64,000 bases of DNA from Micromonospora_E sp048060115 (lineage in GTDB: Bacteria > Actinomycetota > Actinomycetes > Mycobacteriales > Micromonosporaceae), in contig NZ_JBHMIM010000029.1 in the NCBI RefSeq assembly GCF_048060115.1, forward strand, positions 1 through 64,000. Direction: 5' to 3'. Positions 51,520-59,799 of this stretch are shown here, in pieces. The notes under the pieces were generated by a model. The model was not told where the DNA came from and did no database searches. It was given only the letters and a program-made list of their open reading frames with translations. The position numbers were made by a program, and so were the translations under genes. How positions within the stretch are numbered: the first letter of the stretch is position 1; every line of letters starts with the position of its first letter.

Positions 51520-53759
51520 ACGACGCCGGACCGGCCCGCTGGGTACGCCGGGTGACGGTACCCGCGGTGCTGATCGCCCTCGTCGCCTCCGCCGCCCTGC
51601 TCCTCGGGCGGATCTACGACGGACCAACGGTGACCTGGCTGATCGCCGGCAGCGGCGCCAGTGCGGTGCTGATCGGCGCGCTCGCCCGGCGGCTGCCGAA
51701 CTGGCAGGTGGCTCCATTGTCGATCATGCTGATGGGCGGCTACCTGCTGGCGACCTGCTGGTGGACGGCGCGCCAGGCCGAGTTGCCCGCGACGGCCACC
51801 CGGCTGCTGGTCGACGCCGCGGTCAACGGCGTGCCCCGGCTGCTGACCGCGATGATTCCGATGGAGCCGGTCCCGGACACGGTCGTCGTACCGGTCGTCG
51901 CCAGTTGGATCGCCGGGCTGACCGCTGCTGAGATCGCGGTACGCGGCCGGCGCATGCTGCTCGGACTTCTCCCACCGCTGTTGTTGTTCGGCGCGGCGGT
52001 GTTCGTCGTGGGTCCCAACGCCGAACCGGCCCGCTGGCCCGCAGTGCTGTTCGCCGCGGCCGCCGCATTGGGGCTGATGGTCACCGCCAGCCGACCGACG
52101 CCGGCCGGGCCCGCCCCGGTCGACTCCGCACCGCTCGCCTGGTCGACGGCAGCGCGAGACCAGCCCTCGGCCGGCCGGATCGACGGGCTACGGCTGCGGT
52201 CGACGCTGCTCTCCCTGGCCGGCGCGGGCGCCGTACTGCTGGTGGTCGTGTTGAGCGCGCCGGTGGTGGTGGCCCGGATCTCGACCACCGATGTCGACCC
52301 ACGCCGATTCGTCACGCCCCCACAGGTCGACAGCCTCGACGAAAATCCGCTGATCAGGATATCCGGCTGGGCTCTCAACCCGGACCAGCCGCTGTTCGAC
52401 GTACAGGTCGGGGCGCCGTCCGGGGACGCCGTGTCCGAGCCGGGTCGGTCGGCGGGGTCGGGTGAGCAGCTCCGGCTACGGCTGGCGGTGCTGCACGACT
52501 ACGACGGGGTGACCTGGCGGGTCGGTGGCACCTACCGCAACGCCGGCCGGGTCCTGCCGCTGGCAACAGCCACCGAGACCGACCGGAGCCTGGTCCACCA
52601 GCGGATCACCATCGCCGAGCTGTCCGGCCGGCTGCTACCGGCAATGCCGGTGCCGGCCCGGGTCGACGGGGTACGGGTCGCCTACGACGCCGCCAGCGGC
52701 ACCTTGCTGCACCCCGAGGGTCTCACCGCCGGGATGAGCTATACCGTCGACTCGGTGCCACCGCCCCCGGCGTCGAACGCGCTGATCACCGCAGACGTGC
52801 CCGCCGGGGACGGTGTCGCCCGGGTGCTGCGGGTGGCCGACGGCGTACCGGCGGAACTGAGCCGACTCGCCCGGCAGATCGCCGAGGACAACGGCGCGCC
52901 GTACCAGCGGGCACTGGCCCTCGAGCAGTTCCTGGCCGAGCACTACCACCTGGTCTCCGACGCGCCGAGCGGGCACGCGTACCCGAATCTGGGCTTCTTC
53001 CTGCTCGGGCCGCGCGAGGCCGGCGGCCAACGGGGTACGTCCGAGCAGTTCGCCGCCGCCTACGCGCTGCTCGGCCGGTTGATCGGGTTGCCCACCCGGG
53101 TGGTCGTCGGATTCGTCGTGTCACCCGGCGGCACGTCCGTTCACGGGGTTCACGCGGTGGCCTGGCCGGAGGTGCTCTTCTCCGGCATCGGTTGGGTGCC
53201 GTTCGACCCACTGCCCCGCCCGGACAGCGCGATCAGACCGGTGGAGGAGGATTTCCGGCCGGCGCCGCAGGAATCGACCCCGCCGGTGGAGCAGAGTCCC
53301 CTGCCCCCGGTCGAGCCGGTGCCGTCGGTACCTGCGGCGGCCAACCCCGGGCGACAGGGCTCGACACCGGGCTGGATGGTTGGCACAGTCGGCGGGATGG
53401 TGGGGCTCGCCGTGGTGTGCAGCGGGCTCTTCGGCGTGCTCGCGCTACGCCGCCGGCAGCATCGGATCCGGCTGAGCAGCGGTGGGCCTGCCGACCGGAT
53501 CGGCGGTGCCTGGCTGGAGGTCGTCGACGCTCTTCGACTCGCCGGCCATCCGGCGGGGGCTCACCTGTCGGCGAGTGAGGTGTCCCGCCACGGCCGGGCG
53601 CTGCCGGGAGTCGATGCGCTGCCCGACCTCGATCCCCTCGCCGACCTGGTGAACTACGCCATGTTCGCCCCGGACGACGCCGACCTGGAACAGGCAGGGG
53701 TGGCCGGCGCCCACGCCATCGGGTACGTCGACACGCTGCGTGCCCGCCGGTCGTGGTAG
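51516..53759 (+). CDS. TgpA-like transglutaminase-fold membrane protein lacking the usual catalytic Cys
   Basis: A 747-aa protein. About six N-terminal helices (residues 12-210) precede an extracytoplasmic domain and a final helix near 625-650 with a DUF4129-like cytoplasmic tail (AWLEVVDALRLAGHPAGAHLSASEVSRH). The transglutaminase core (about 490-570) reads RGTSEQFAAAYALLGRLIGLPTRVVVGF ... GVHAVAWPEVLFSGIGWVPFDPLP. His and Asp equivalents are present, but the position that normally holds Cys (GxCEHFA) is Ser509. It may be a non-catalytic or serine variant. Partner of MoxR and DUF58 by position. GTG start overlaps the upstream TGA. Confidence 0.85.
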   Translation: MNDAGPARWVRRVTVPAVLIALVASAALLLGRIYDGPTVTWLIAGSGASAVLIGALARRLPNWQVAPLSIMLMGGYLLATCWWTARQAELPATATRLLVDAAVNGVPRLLTAMIPMEPVPDTVVVPVVASWIAGLTAAEIAVRGRRMLLGLLPPLLLFGAAVFVVGPNAEPARWPAVLFAAAAALGLMVTASRPTPAGPAPVDSAPLAWSTAARDQPSAGRIDGLRLRSTLLSLAGAGAVLLVVVLSAPVVVARISTTDVDPRRFVTPPQVDSLDENPLIRISGWALNPDQPLFDVQVGAPSGDAVSEPGRSAGSGEQLRLRLAVLHDYDGVTWRVGGTYRNAGRVLPLATATETDRSLVHQRITIAELSGRLLPAMPVPARVDGVRVAYDAASGTLLHPEGLTAGMSYTVDSVPPPPASNALITADVPAGDGVARVLRVADGVPAELSRLARQIAEDNGAPYQRALALEQFLAEHYHLVSDAPSGHAYPNLGFFLLGPREAGGQRGTSEQFAAAYALLGRLIGLPTRVVVGFVVSPGGTSVHGVHAVAWPEVLFSGIGWVPFDPLPRPDSAIRPVEEDFRPAPQESTPPVEQSPLPPVEPVPSVPAAANPGRQGSTPGWMVGTVGGMVGLAVVCSGLFGVLALRRRQHRIRLSSGGPADRIGGAWLEVVDALRLAGHPAGAHLSASEVSRHGRALPGVDALPDLDPLADLVNYAMFAPDDADLEQAGVAGAHAIGYVDTLRARRSW

Positions 53760-53839
53760 CGGCGGATCGTCTGGTCGCTGCACCCCGGTCCGCTGCGGTG
53801 GCATCGCCAGCGGACCTCCGCCGGCGGCAAGACCCGAGG

Positions 53840-53858
53840 ACCGGTTAGGCTTACCTAA
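53840..53858. promoter_or_regulatory. iron box upstream of the DUF3159 gene
   Basis: ACCGGTTAGGCTTACCTAA matches the 19-base iron box in 15 positions, including 14 of the last 16; TTAGG/CCTAA half sites flank the centre. It lies 23 bases before the DUF3159 start, a repressing position. This is among the best boxes in the window though no siderophore gene adjoins it. Confidence 0.75.
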
Positions 53859-53881
53859 GACTACCGGCGGGAGGCGGGGCG

Positions 53882-54640
53882 TTGAGCGGAGCGTCGGACG
53901 GCACCCAGACGGAGTCTCTGGCGCAGCTGCTGGGCGGTCGTCGCGGAGCGATCGATGCCACCGTGCCGGCGGTCGCGTTCGGCGCCGGGTACGCACTGGG
54001 TGGGCAGTCGATCTGGTACGGCGTGCTCGCCGCGCTGGCGGCCGGCGGGCTGATCGGCGGTGTCCGGTTGCGGCACGGGCACCGGCCCAGGTCCGTGCTG
54101 ATCGGCCTACTCGCCGTCTGCGTCGCCGCGCTCATCGCGCTGCGCACCGGGCGGGCCGCCGACTTCTTCCTGCTGCAGTTGCTCTCCAACGCCGCCAGCG
54201 TGTTGGCCTGGATCATCAGCATCGTGGCCCGCTGGCCGCTGCTGGGCGTGGTGGTAGGTGGGGCGCTGGGTCAACGCGGACGGTGGCGGCGTGATCCGGC
54301 GCTGCTGCGGGCGTACAGCCGTGGCAGTTGGGTCTGGGTTGGTCAGTACGTGGTCCGGGTCGCGGTGTTCGTACCGCTGTACCTGTCTGACGAGGTGATC
54401 GCGCTGGCCGCGGCTCGGGCCGCGCTGAGCTGGCCGCTGGTCGCGGCGTGTCTGGCGGTGAGTTGGTGGGTGATCCGGCGGTCCATGCCGCCCGGGCACC
54501 CCGGGTTGCGCCACCCGGTGGCACCGAGTTCGACGGCGGGTGTCGCGACGCCGCAGCGGGATCAGACCGGCACGGCCGGGCTGCCAACCGGAGACGATTC
54601 GACGCCGGCCCAGCGGCCCCGACCGTCCGGCGAGGACTGA
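53882..54640 (+). CDS. DUF3159-family membrane protein, probably iron-regulated
   Basis: A 252-aa protein. After a short soluble start (LAQLLGGRRGAIDATVPAVAF) there are about five or six hydrophobic helices up to residue 205; the last about 45 residues are hydrophilic. LGGRRGAIDATVPAVAFGAGYALGG and the paired WPLLGVVVGGALG element fit DUF3159, an uncharacterised actinobacterial family. The start is TTG at 53882 with GGGAGG upstream. A strong iron box sits 23 bases upstream, so expression should rise under iron starvation. A transport or membrane role in iron homeostasis is possible; nothing in the sequence fixes it. Confidence 0.8.
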   Translation: MSGASDGTQTESLAQLLGGRRGAIDATVPAVAFGAGYALGGQSIWYGVLAALAAGGLIGGVRLRHGHRPRSVLIGLLAVCVAALIALRTGRAADFFLLQLLSNAASVLAWIISIVARWPLLGVVVGGALGQRGRWRRDPALLRAYSRGSWVWVGQYVVRVAVFVPLYLSDEVIALAAARAALSWPLVAACLAVSWWVIRRSMPPGHPGLRHPVAPSSTAGVATPQRDQTGTAGLPTGDDSTPAQRPRPSGED

Positions 54641-54750
54641 CAACCGAGCCGCGGGATGCCGAGCGGCTTCCCACCCGAGCCATCGTGCTCCGGATGTGAC
54701 TACAGTGACCACGCTGTCGAACGCATTCGCACGAGGAGGCCGGGGCTTTC

Positions 54751-55779
54751 GTGGCCGAAAAATCCGCTGACCACACCAGGGCAGTCACCCACACCGAACC
54801 GGAAGCGGAAGGTGCCCTCGCTCAGCCGACCGTCGAGCTGAGGGTACTCGGCGATCGCTCGACCGGCCCGGTCACCGACGAACCGACGGTCGAGCACCCG
54901 ATCATCCAACCGTCCGGCAGCCGAGCCGGCGCCACAGCCGCGCATCCGCTCCTCGCCGAGGTGCCGCAGTCCGGGGCGGCGGCCGAACCGGTCACAGGGT
55001 TGGACGATCCGACCCAGGAGCAGCCGATCATCCGGCCAGTTCCGGCAGCCAGCGTGCCGGCGGCTCCCGAGCCGAAGGCCGGCGTGCCGGCGGCTCCCGA
55101 GCCGCAAGCCGCCGCGCCAGCAGCCCCCGGACCGGCCGGCGTCGCGGTCATCGACGAACCCGACCAGTTCATCGGGGTCGTCCGCCGCTACGGGTGGGTG
55201 GCGGCCGCTGCCGGAGTCGCCGCCATTGCCCTGCTCTGCTCGGCACCGTTCGTCTCCGGCACCGGGCTGCTGTGGAGTCCGCCGGCCGTACCGCAGACCT
55301 CGGTGTCGCCGACCGTGGAACCAGCAGGAACGACCGCGCCGCCCACTCCGACGCCCAGCGCCACCGAGAGCTCGCCGGCTGCTGCCGACGTCTTGGCCGG
55401 TCAGCCGGTCCCGACTGACCCGGGGGTCGAGCAGCCGCCCGATGTACCGGCGCCGACGGTAGCGACGCCGACGCCGACCAGCGACGCGTCCTCCCCCCGT
55501 GCTTCGCCACCGGTGGCCACCGAACCCGTGCTGCTCGGTCCTGACAACGACGACGACCTACGCCGGCTACTCGACACCTACTGCAAGCAGAGGCACGGTG
55601 GACAGTGGATGGCCTGGCCGGGCTCGACGGACGGCCGCTGGACCTGCGTCCGTCCGAGGACCGACAACAGCAAGGACCTCGACGTACGACTTGCCTGCGC
55701 CCAACGGTACGGCGAACCGGTCGACGCCGAGTTGACGAACCGCCGGAACGAACTGAGCTGGCGCTGCTACCGGTCGTGA
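54751..55779 (+). CDS. proline/alanine-rich single-pass membrane protein of unknown function
   Basis: A 342-aa protein that I do not assign to a family. The N-terminal about 150 residues are acidic and Pro/Ala-rich with a repeated VPAAPEP unit; one membrane helix (GWVAAAAGVAAIALLCSAPFVSG) lies at about 151-173; then a Thr/Pro/Ser-rich stalk, and a compact C-terminal domain (about 265-342) with four cysteines (TYCKQRH, RWTCVRP, LACAQRY, SWRCYRS), likely two disulfides outside the cell. GTG start with AGGAGG about 12 bases upstream. A strong hairpin follows the stop. A surface-sensing or carbohydrate/peptide-binding role is possible but unsupported. Confidence 0.7.
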   Translation: MAEKSADHTRAVTHTEPEAEGALAQPTVELRVLGDRSTGPVTDEPTVEHPIIQPSGSRAGATAAHPLLAEVPQSGAAAEPVTGLDDPTQEQPIIRPVPAASVPAAPEPKAGVPAAPEPQAAAPAAPGPAGVAVIDEPDQFIGVVRRYGWVAAAAGVAAIALLCSAPFVSGTGLLWSPPAVPQTSVSPTVEPAGTTAPPTPTPSATESSPAAADVLAGQPVPTDPGVEQPPDVPAPTVATPTPTSDASSPRASPPVATEPVLLGPDNDDDLRRLLDTYCKQRHGGQWMAWPGSTDGRWTCVRPRTDNSKDLDVRLACAQRYGEPVDAELTNRRNELSWRCYRS

Positions 55780-55805
55780 CCGCGCGGTAGTGGCCTCAAT
55801 GGGGT

Positions 55806-55857
55806 GTGGTGGGCCGACCGGGATCGCTGCGTTGTCCGATCCCGGCCGACCCACCAC
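55806..55857. terminator. bidirectional terminator-like inverted repeat
   Basis: Arms 55806-55826 and 55837-55857 (starting GTGGTGGG and ending CCCACCAC) pair over 21 bases with two mismatches and a ten-base loop. It lies between the convergent stops of the proline-rich gene and the GH48 cellulase. Confidence 0.8.
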
Positions 55858-56013
55858 AGGCGGGCCTGACCGTGGGAATCAGGCCGTCTGGGGCGATCCG
55901 GTCGCCCGTGGCGATCATGCCGGACCGCAGGTGGATCGGGTTGCGCCGAGCAGGTGGTGCGGGTCAGGGGTGTCCGGGTGGGAGGGGCCGGCCGCCCACC
56001 CGGACACCGGTCC

Positions 56014-58926
56014 TCAGTTGTCCGGGAACAGCAGGGCGTAGTCCGCGTAGGCCATCGCCAGGTCTGCCTGTGCCCAGAACCGGTGGTACTCGAACTGCGG
56101 CTCCGGTCCACCGTTGAGGTACGCCTCGACCTTGGGCCAGTCCGGGTCGTTCCGGTAGAACGAGCGGATGTCCAGGAAGCTCTTGCCGGACTGGATCACG
56201 TCACCGTTGGGCATGGTGCCCCGCCACCCGTTGGGCACGTAGAGCCCTTGCCCGGTGGAGGCGTTGTAGACGTCGTCGAAGCGGCGGTAGTCGCCCCGCG
56301 TCTCCACCGTGGTCACGCCCTTGGGCCCGGCGTTCGCGTGCAGCGCGTCCAGCAGACCCTTGGCGGTGTCCCGGGCCTCGGTGTTGCCGGACCTCGCCGC
56401 GTACCACATCAGGGTCCGGGCGTAGGCGGAGGCGACACCGACGTCCTGGCCGTAGCCGACGACCTCGACCCGCAGGTTGTTGTTGGCACCCGGGCTGGTC
56501 GCGTTCCAGGTGTCCGGCGCACCGCTCCAGCGCATCGTCGACGGAATCGAGAAGTCCCCGCCGGTGCCGATGTCGGTATGCGAGAGCGCCCACGGGACCC
56601 ACTTGTCCAGGATCCGCTTCGCGCGCGCGTCACCGGTGACATGGTAGAGCTCGGCGACCCGCTGCAGCGACCAGACCTGCATGCCGAACCACTCGTTGCT
56701 GCCCGGGTCGTGGTAGACCGGGTGCTCCGTGTAGTACATGCCGTAGAAGGTCGGGGTGCCGGCCGGCGGCTGGGCGTAGGAGCCGTTCCAGCTGTTGGTG
56801 GCACCGCCGGCGATCGCGCCGTCAGCGGACTGCAGCCACTGGTAGAACTCCATCTGCCGGTTGAGGCTCTGTGTCCAGTCCTGGCTCGCCGTGGCACCAC
56901 GCGGGCGTAGCTCGGGCACGTTGGTCAGCGCCCAGGCAGCGAACGGGTTCTGGTAGCCGAAGTGGTTGTGGCTGGAACCGATCCGCCACGACCACGCCGC
57001 CGAGGTGTCGGTCGCGCCGCCCCAGGCGTAGTACCAGGACATCAGGTAGTGCGCAGAGTCCTTGCCGGTGCCGGCCGGGCAGCTGGAGGCACCGACGCAG
57101 TTGCCGATCCGCTTGAAGTACTTGTCGAACATCGCGTACCGCAGGTAGTCGCCCATCCGGGCGGCCTTGGCTACGGTGGCCGCGATATCGGCCTGCTTGC
57201 CCTGCGCCCGGGCCCAGATCAGCGCCCAGTAGGCGGCCTGCACCGCGCGGGCGTCGGCGTCCGGGGCGTTGGTGTACTTCCACTGCGAGGCCGGCGCGCT
57301 GCTTTCCGCGACGAACAGGTCAAGGTAGCCGTTGGTACCGCCGTGCCGCTTGGTGTCGCAGGACGGCTGCGGGACGGTCTCCCACACTGACTCCTGTGGA
57401 CCACGTTGGAAGGTGTTGATGTACGCGGGACGGGTGGTGCCGTCCCCACAGCGGCCGAAGCCGTACACGTTGTCCACATCAAGCAGCCAGTGCATGCCAT
57501 AGATCTCGCCGGTGCCGTATGCCGACTGCAGCTCGCGGCGGAGCGGGTCGGCGCCGACCGGCACGTTCTGGTCCAGCCGGGAGGGGTATTGGTTGGGCTG
57601 CAGGTACTCGGCGGCGTACTGTGCGGTGCCGGCCACGCCGGCGGTCGGCTGGTCGGCGCTGCCCGGGATGATGTAGCGCTCCATCACGGTCCAGGCGTTG
57701 TTGAAGGGTGCCCAGTTCTGCGTCACCCGACCGTAGCTGGCCTCCAGCCAGATCCAGAAGCTGAACGCCTCGGAGGTGGTCTCGTGTCCGTGGTCCGGGG
57801 CCTCGACGATCAGGGTCTCGATCGAGTGGTACGGCACGCCTTCTGGGCTGAAGTATCCCGAGTTCTTGATCTTGCCGTACTGGTCGAGGAAGCGCGCGAT
57901 GTAGTCGTTGTCGCCGCCCGGCGTGTCATTGTCGATCTCGGTGACCACGACGGACAACGGCGCGATCCCGCTCGCCGAAGCGGTGATGGTGGCGGTGCCG
58001 GAGACGGTGTCGCTGTCCTCGGCGGCCGAGACGGTAACCGTCGCCCCGGTGTTCCAGTTGCTCGGGGTGAAGGTGAACGACGACGGCGTACGGGTGATGC
58101 TGCTGTCACCGGCGATCGCCAGGGTGACCGGCAGGTTGCCGGTGGGCGCGGAGCTCAGCCGCAGGTTGAAGGTCGCGCTGCCACCTTCGTTCACACTGAC
58201 CGACGAGGGTGTGGCCACCAGGGACGGCCCGGTACTGCCCGGGCTCACGGTGAAGGCCCGCTCTGCCGTGGCACTGGCACCGGCGTTGTCGTAGGCCCGG
58301 GCCTGCACCGTATAACTACCGGCTGGCAGCGCTGACAGCACGTACTGGTACGGGCTGGTCGTGTCGGTGTTGACGAGCAGCCCGTTGCGGTAGAACTCGA
58401 CCCGGGCGATCGTGCCGTCGGGATCGCTCGCGGTGGCGGTCAGCGGCACGTCGGCAGGGGCGACGAACGGGCCTGCCGGCACGGTCAGGCCGACGGTGGG
58501 TGGCTGGTTGTGCTGGGCGCCGTTGCAGGTGACTCCGTTGATGGAGAACGACGTCGGCTTGGGGTTGGACCCGGTGTGCGTGCCGTTGAAGCCGATACTG
58601 GTGGACTGCCCGGTGGCAAGATTGCCGTTCCAGCCCGCGTTGGTGGCGGTGACCACGTTGCCGGACTGGGTCCAGTTGGCCGACCAGCCCTGAGTGACCC
58701 GCTGGCTGCCGGGGAAGGCGAAGCGCAAGGTCCAACCGGTGATGGGGTCACCGAGGTTCTCGATCGTCACGTTGGCGGTGAAACCGTTGTTCCAGTCATT
58801 GGTCGCATAGACGACGTTGCAGGCGGTGGCCGCGTTGGCGACGCCGGGGACGACGGCGACACCTCCGACGACCATCACGCCAGCGGCGAACAGGGCCAGC
58901 CGCCGTCTCGTCGCGGTCAATCTCAT
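56014..58926 (-). CDS. secreted GH48 cellulase with CBM2 and Ig/Calx-beta-like domains
   Basis: A 970-aa exported processive cellulase. The signal peptide (RRRLALFAAGVMVVGGVAVVPGVANA) is followed by CBM2 (about 33-136; CNVVYATNDWNNGFTANVTIENLG, GWSANWTQSG), an Ig-like domain (about 140-235; DPDGTIARVEFYRNGLLV), a Calx-beta-like domain (about 236-335; VSVNEGGSATFNLRLSSAP) and GH48 (about 345-970). In GH48, APDHGHETTSEAF contains the proton-donor Glu near residue 381, and EIYGMHWLLDVDNVYGFG is conserved. It releases cellobiose from chain ends. GAGGAG lies ten bases before the ATG. A CebR operator upstream (59209) predicts induction by cello-oligosaccharides. Confidence 0.93.
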   Translation of the reverse strand: MRLTATRRRLALFAAGVMVVGGVAVVPGVANAATACNVVYATNDWNNGFTANVTIENLGDPITGWTLRFAFPGSQRVTQGWSANWTQSGNVVTATNAGWNGNLATGQSTSIGFNGTHTGSNPKPTSFSINGVTCNGAQHNQPPTVGLTVPAGPFVAPADVPLTATASDPDGTIARVEFYRNGLLVNTDTTSPYQYVLSALPAGSYTVQARAYDNAGASATAERAFTVSPGSTGPSLVATPSSVSVNEGGSATFNLRLSSAPTGNLPVTLAIAGDSSITRTPSSFTFTPSNWNTGATVTVSAAEDSDTVSGTATITASASGIAPLSVVVTEIDNDTPGGDNDYIARFLDQYGKIKNSGYFSPEGVPYHSIETLIVEAPDHGHETTSEAFSFWIWLEASYGRVTQNWAPFNNAWTVMERYIIPGSADQPTAGVAGTAQYAAEYLQPNQYPSRLDQNVPVGADPLRRELQSAYGTGEIYGMHWLLDVDNVYGFGRCGDGTTRPAYINTFQRGPQESVWETVPQPSCDTKRHGGTNGYLDLFVAESSAPASQWKYTNAPDADARAVQAAYWALIWARAQGKQADIAATVAKAARMGDYLRYAMFDKYFKRIGNCVGASSCPAGTGKDSAHYLMSWYYAWGGATDTSAAWSWRIGSSHNHFGYQNPFAAWALTNVPELRPRGATASQDWTQSLNRQMEFYQWLQSADGAIAGGATNSWNGSYAQPPAGTPTFYGMYYTEHPVYHDPGSNEWFGMQVWSLQRVAELYHVTGDARAKRILDKWVPWALSHTDIGTGGDFSIPSTMRWSGAPDTWNATSPGANNNLRVEVVGYGQDVGVASAYARTLMWYAARSGNTEARDTAKGLLDALHANAGPKGVTTVETRGDYRRFDDVYNASTGQGLYVPNGWRGTMPNGDVIQSGKSFLDIRSFYRNDPDWPKVEAYLNGGPEPQFEYHRFWAQADLAMAYADYALLFPDN

Positions 58927-59208
58927 GTGGTGGGTTCTCCTCGCGAACCAGGCCGAGGCAATGGGGGGTACGCCTCAGCTTGGCGCCGTATGCGCGGTGG
59001 GCGATGTCGTGGAGCAGCGCGTCGGACGCATGGCGCCGGATTAGTGGTGAACCCGTCCCGGACCGGGGTCGACATACGACCGGAGGTGCCGGACAGGCGG
59101 CTCCGGTTCACTGCGTGGCGCCGTGCCGACCTGATGTGGTCGACCGCCCTCGGCTGCCCCTGTCGCGCGGTCTGCTGGCTCCCATCCGCGATGGTCGACA
59201 GTGTTACA

Positions 59209-59222
59209 TGGGAGCGCTCCCG
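59209..59222. promoter_or_regulatory. CebR operator on the GH48 side
   Basis: TGGGAGCGCTCCCG, 13 of 14 matches to the CebR box TGGGAGCGCTCCCA that controls cellulase and cellobiose genes in Streptomyces and relatives. It lies inside the likely spacer of the GH48 promoter. Confidence 0.85.
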
Positions 59223-59401
59223 CATTCAAGGGTCAACCCAGGCCGATCCCCGCGAGGTGGTCCTTCGACCCGCGTTGAGCTGGCATTGTCCTGGCGCCAC
59301 CGAACCTGCACCGACGGTCGGATGGCCACTGACGTGTTTCGATCTCGTTTTGGGTCTTTCACAAACCCGTGACGGGGACTACAGTCCAAAACCAACGTCG
59401 A

Positions 59402-59415
59402 TGGGAGCGCTTCCA
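59402..59415. promoter_or_regulatory. CebR operator on the GH1 side
   Basis: TGGGAGCGCTTCCA, 13 of 14 matches to the CebR box. It begins 17 bases after the predicted -10 (TACAGT), a position where bound repressor blocks elongation of the GH1 transcript. Confidence 0.85.
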
Positions 59416-59799
59416 TCGATGGACTTGGCAACACTCGTGAAATCGCACCGTGTTCGCGGTGCTACACCGCCCAGGCGGGAACACCTACCGATCGTAAAGC
59501 TGACGGCGGGCCAGCCCGGACTCCGCCGGCAGCTGCAGACACCACCCGGGAGGAGGTGGATCCAGAGCCACTCGCGTGGCCCGGCTCCCGCGCGTCACGC
59601 ACGATCTGGACGCCAAAACCGCTCGTGCGTGAGAGCAACTGATGGTGGGGACGGGGGTTGCCCTCCCCGTCCCCACACCAATTTTCCGATCACGGCGGGA
59701 AATCCAGCCGATCCCCCCACCCTCGCGACCTGTCCGGCGCGCCCCCGCGCCCCGTGCCGCACCAGCAGTGGACGGGATACCACTGTCGAGGAGACCTCA

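Larger units (their letters stand above)
58927..59799. other. long divergent intergenic region between GH48 and GH1 genes
   Basis: About 870 bases with no credible gene. It holds two CebR-type operators (59209 and 59402) and a plausible promoter for the GH1 side (TTTCAC 59357-59362, 17-base spacer, TACAGT 59380-59385). On the minus strand TTGAAT, 17 bases, TAACAC brackets the first operator. From about 59420 to 59790 I see nothing beyond GC-rich sequence, so the GH1 leader is long. Confidence 0.7.
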
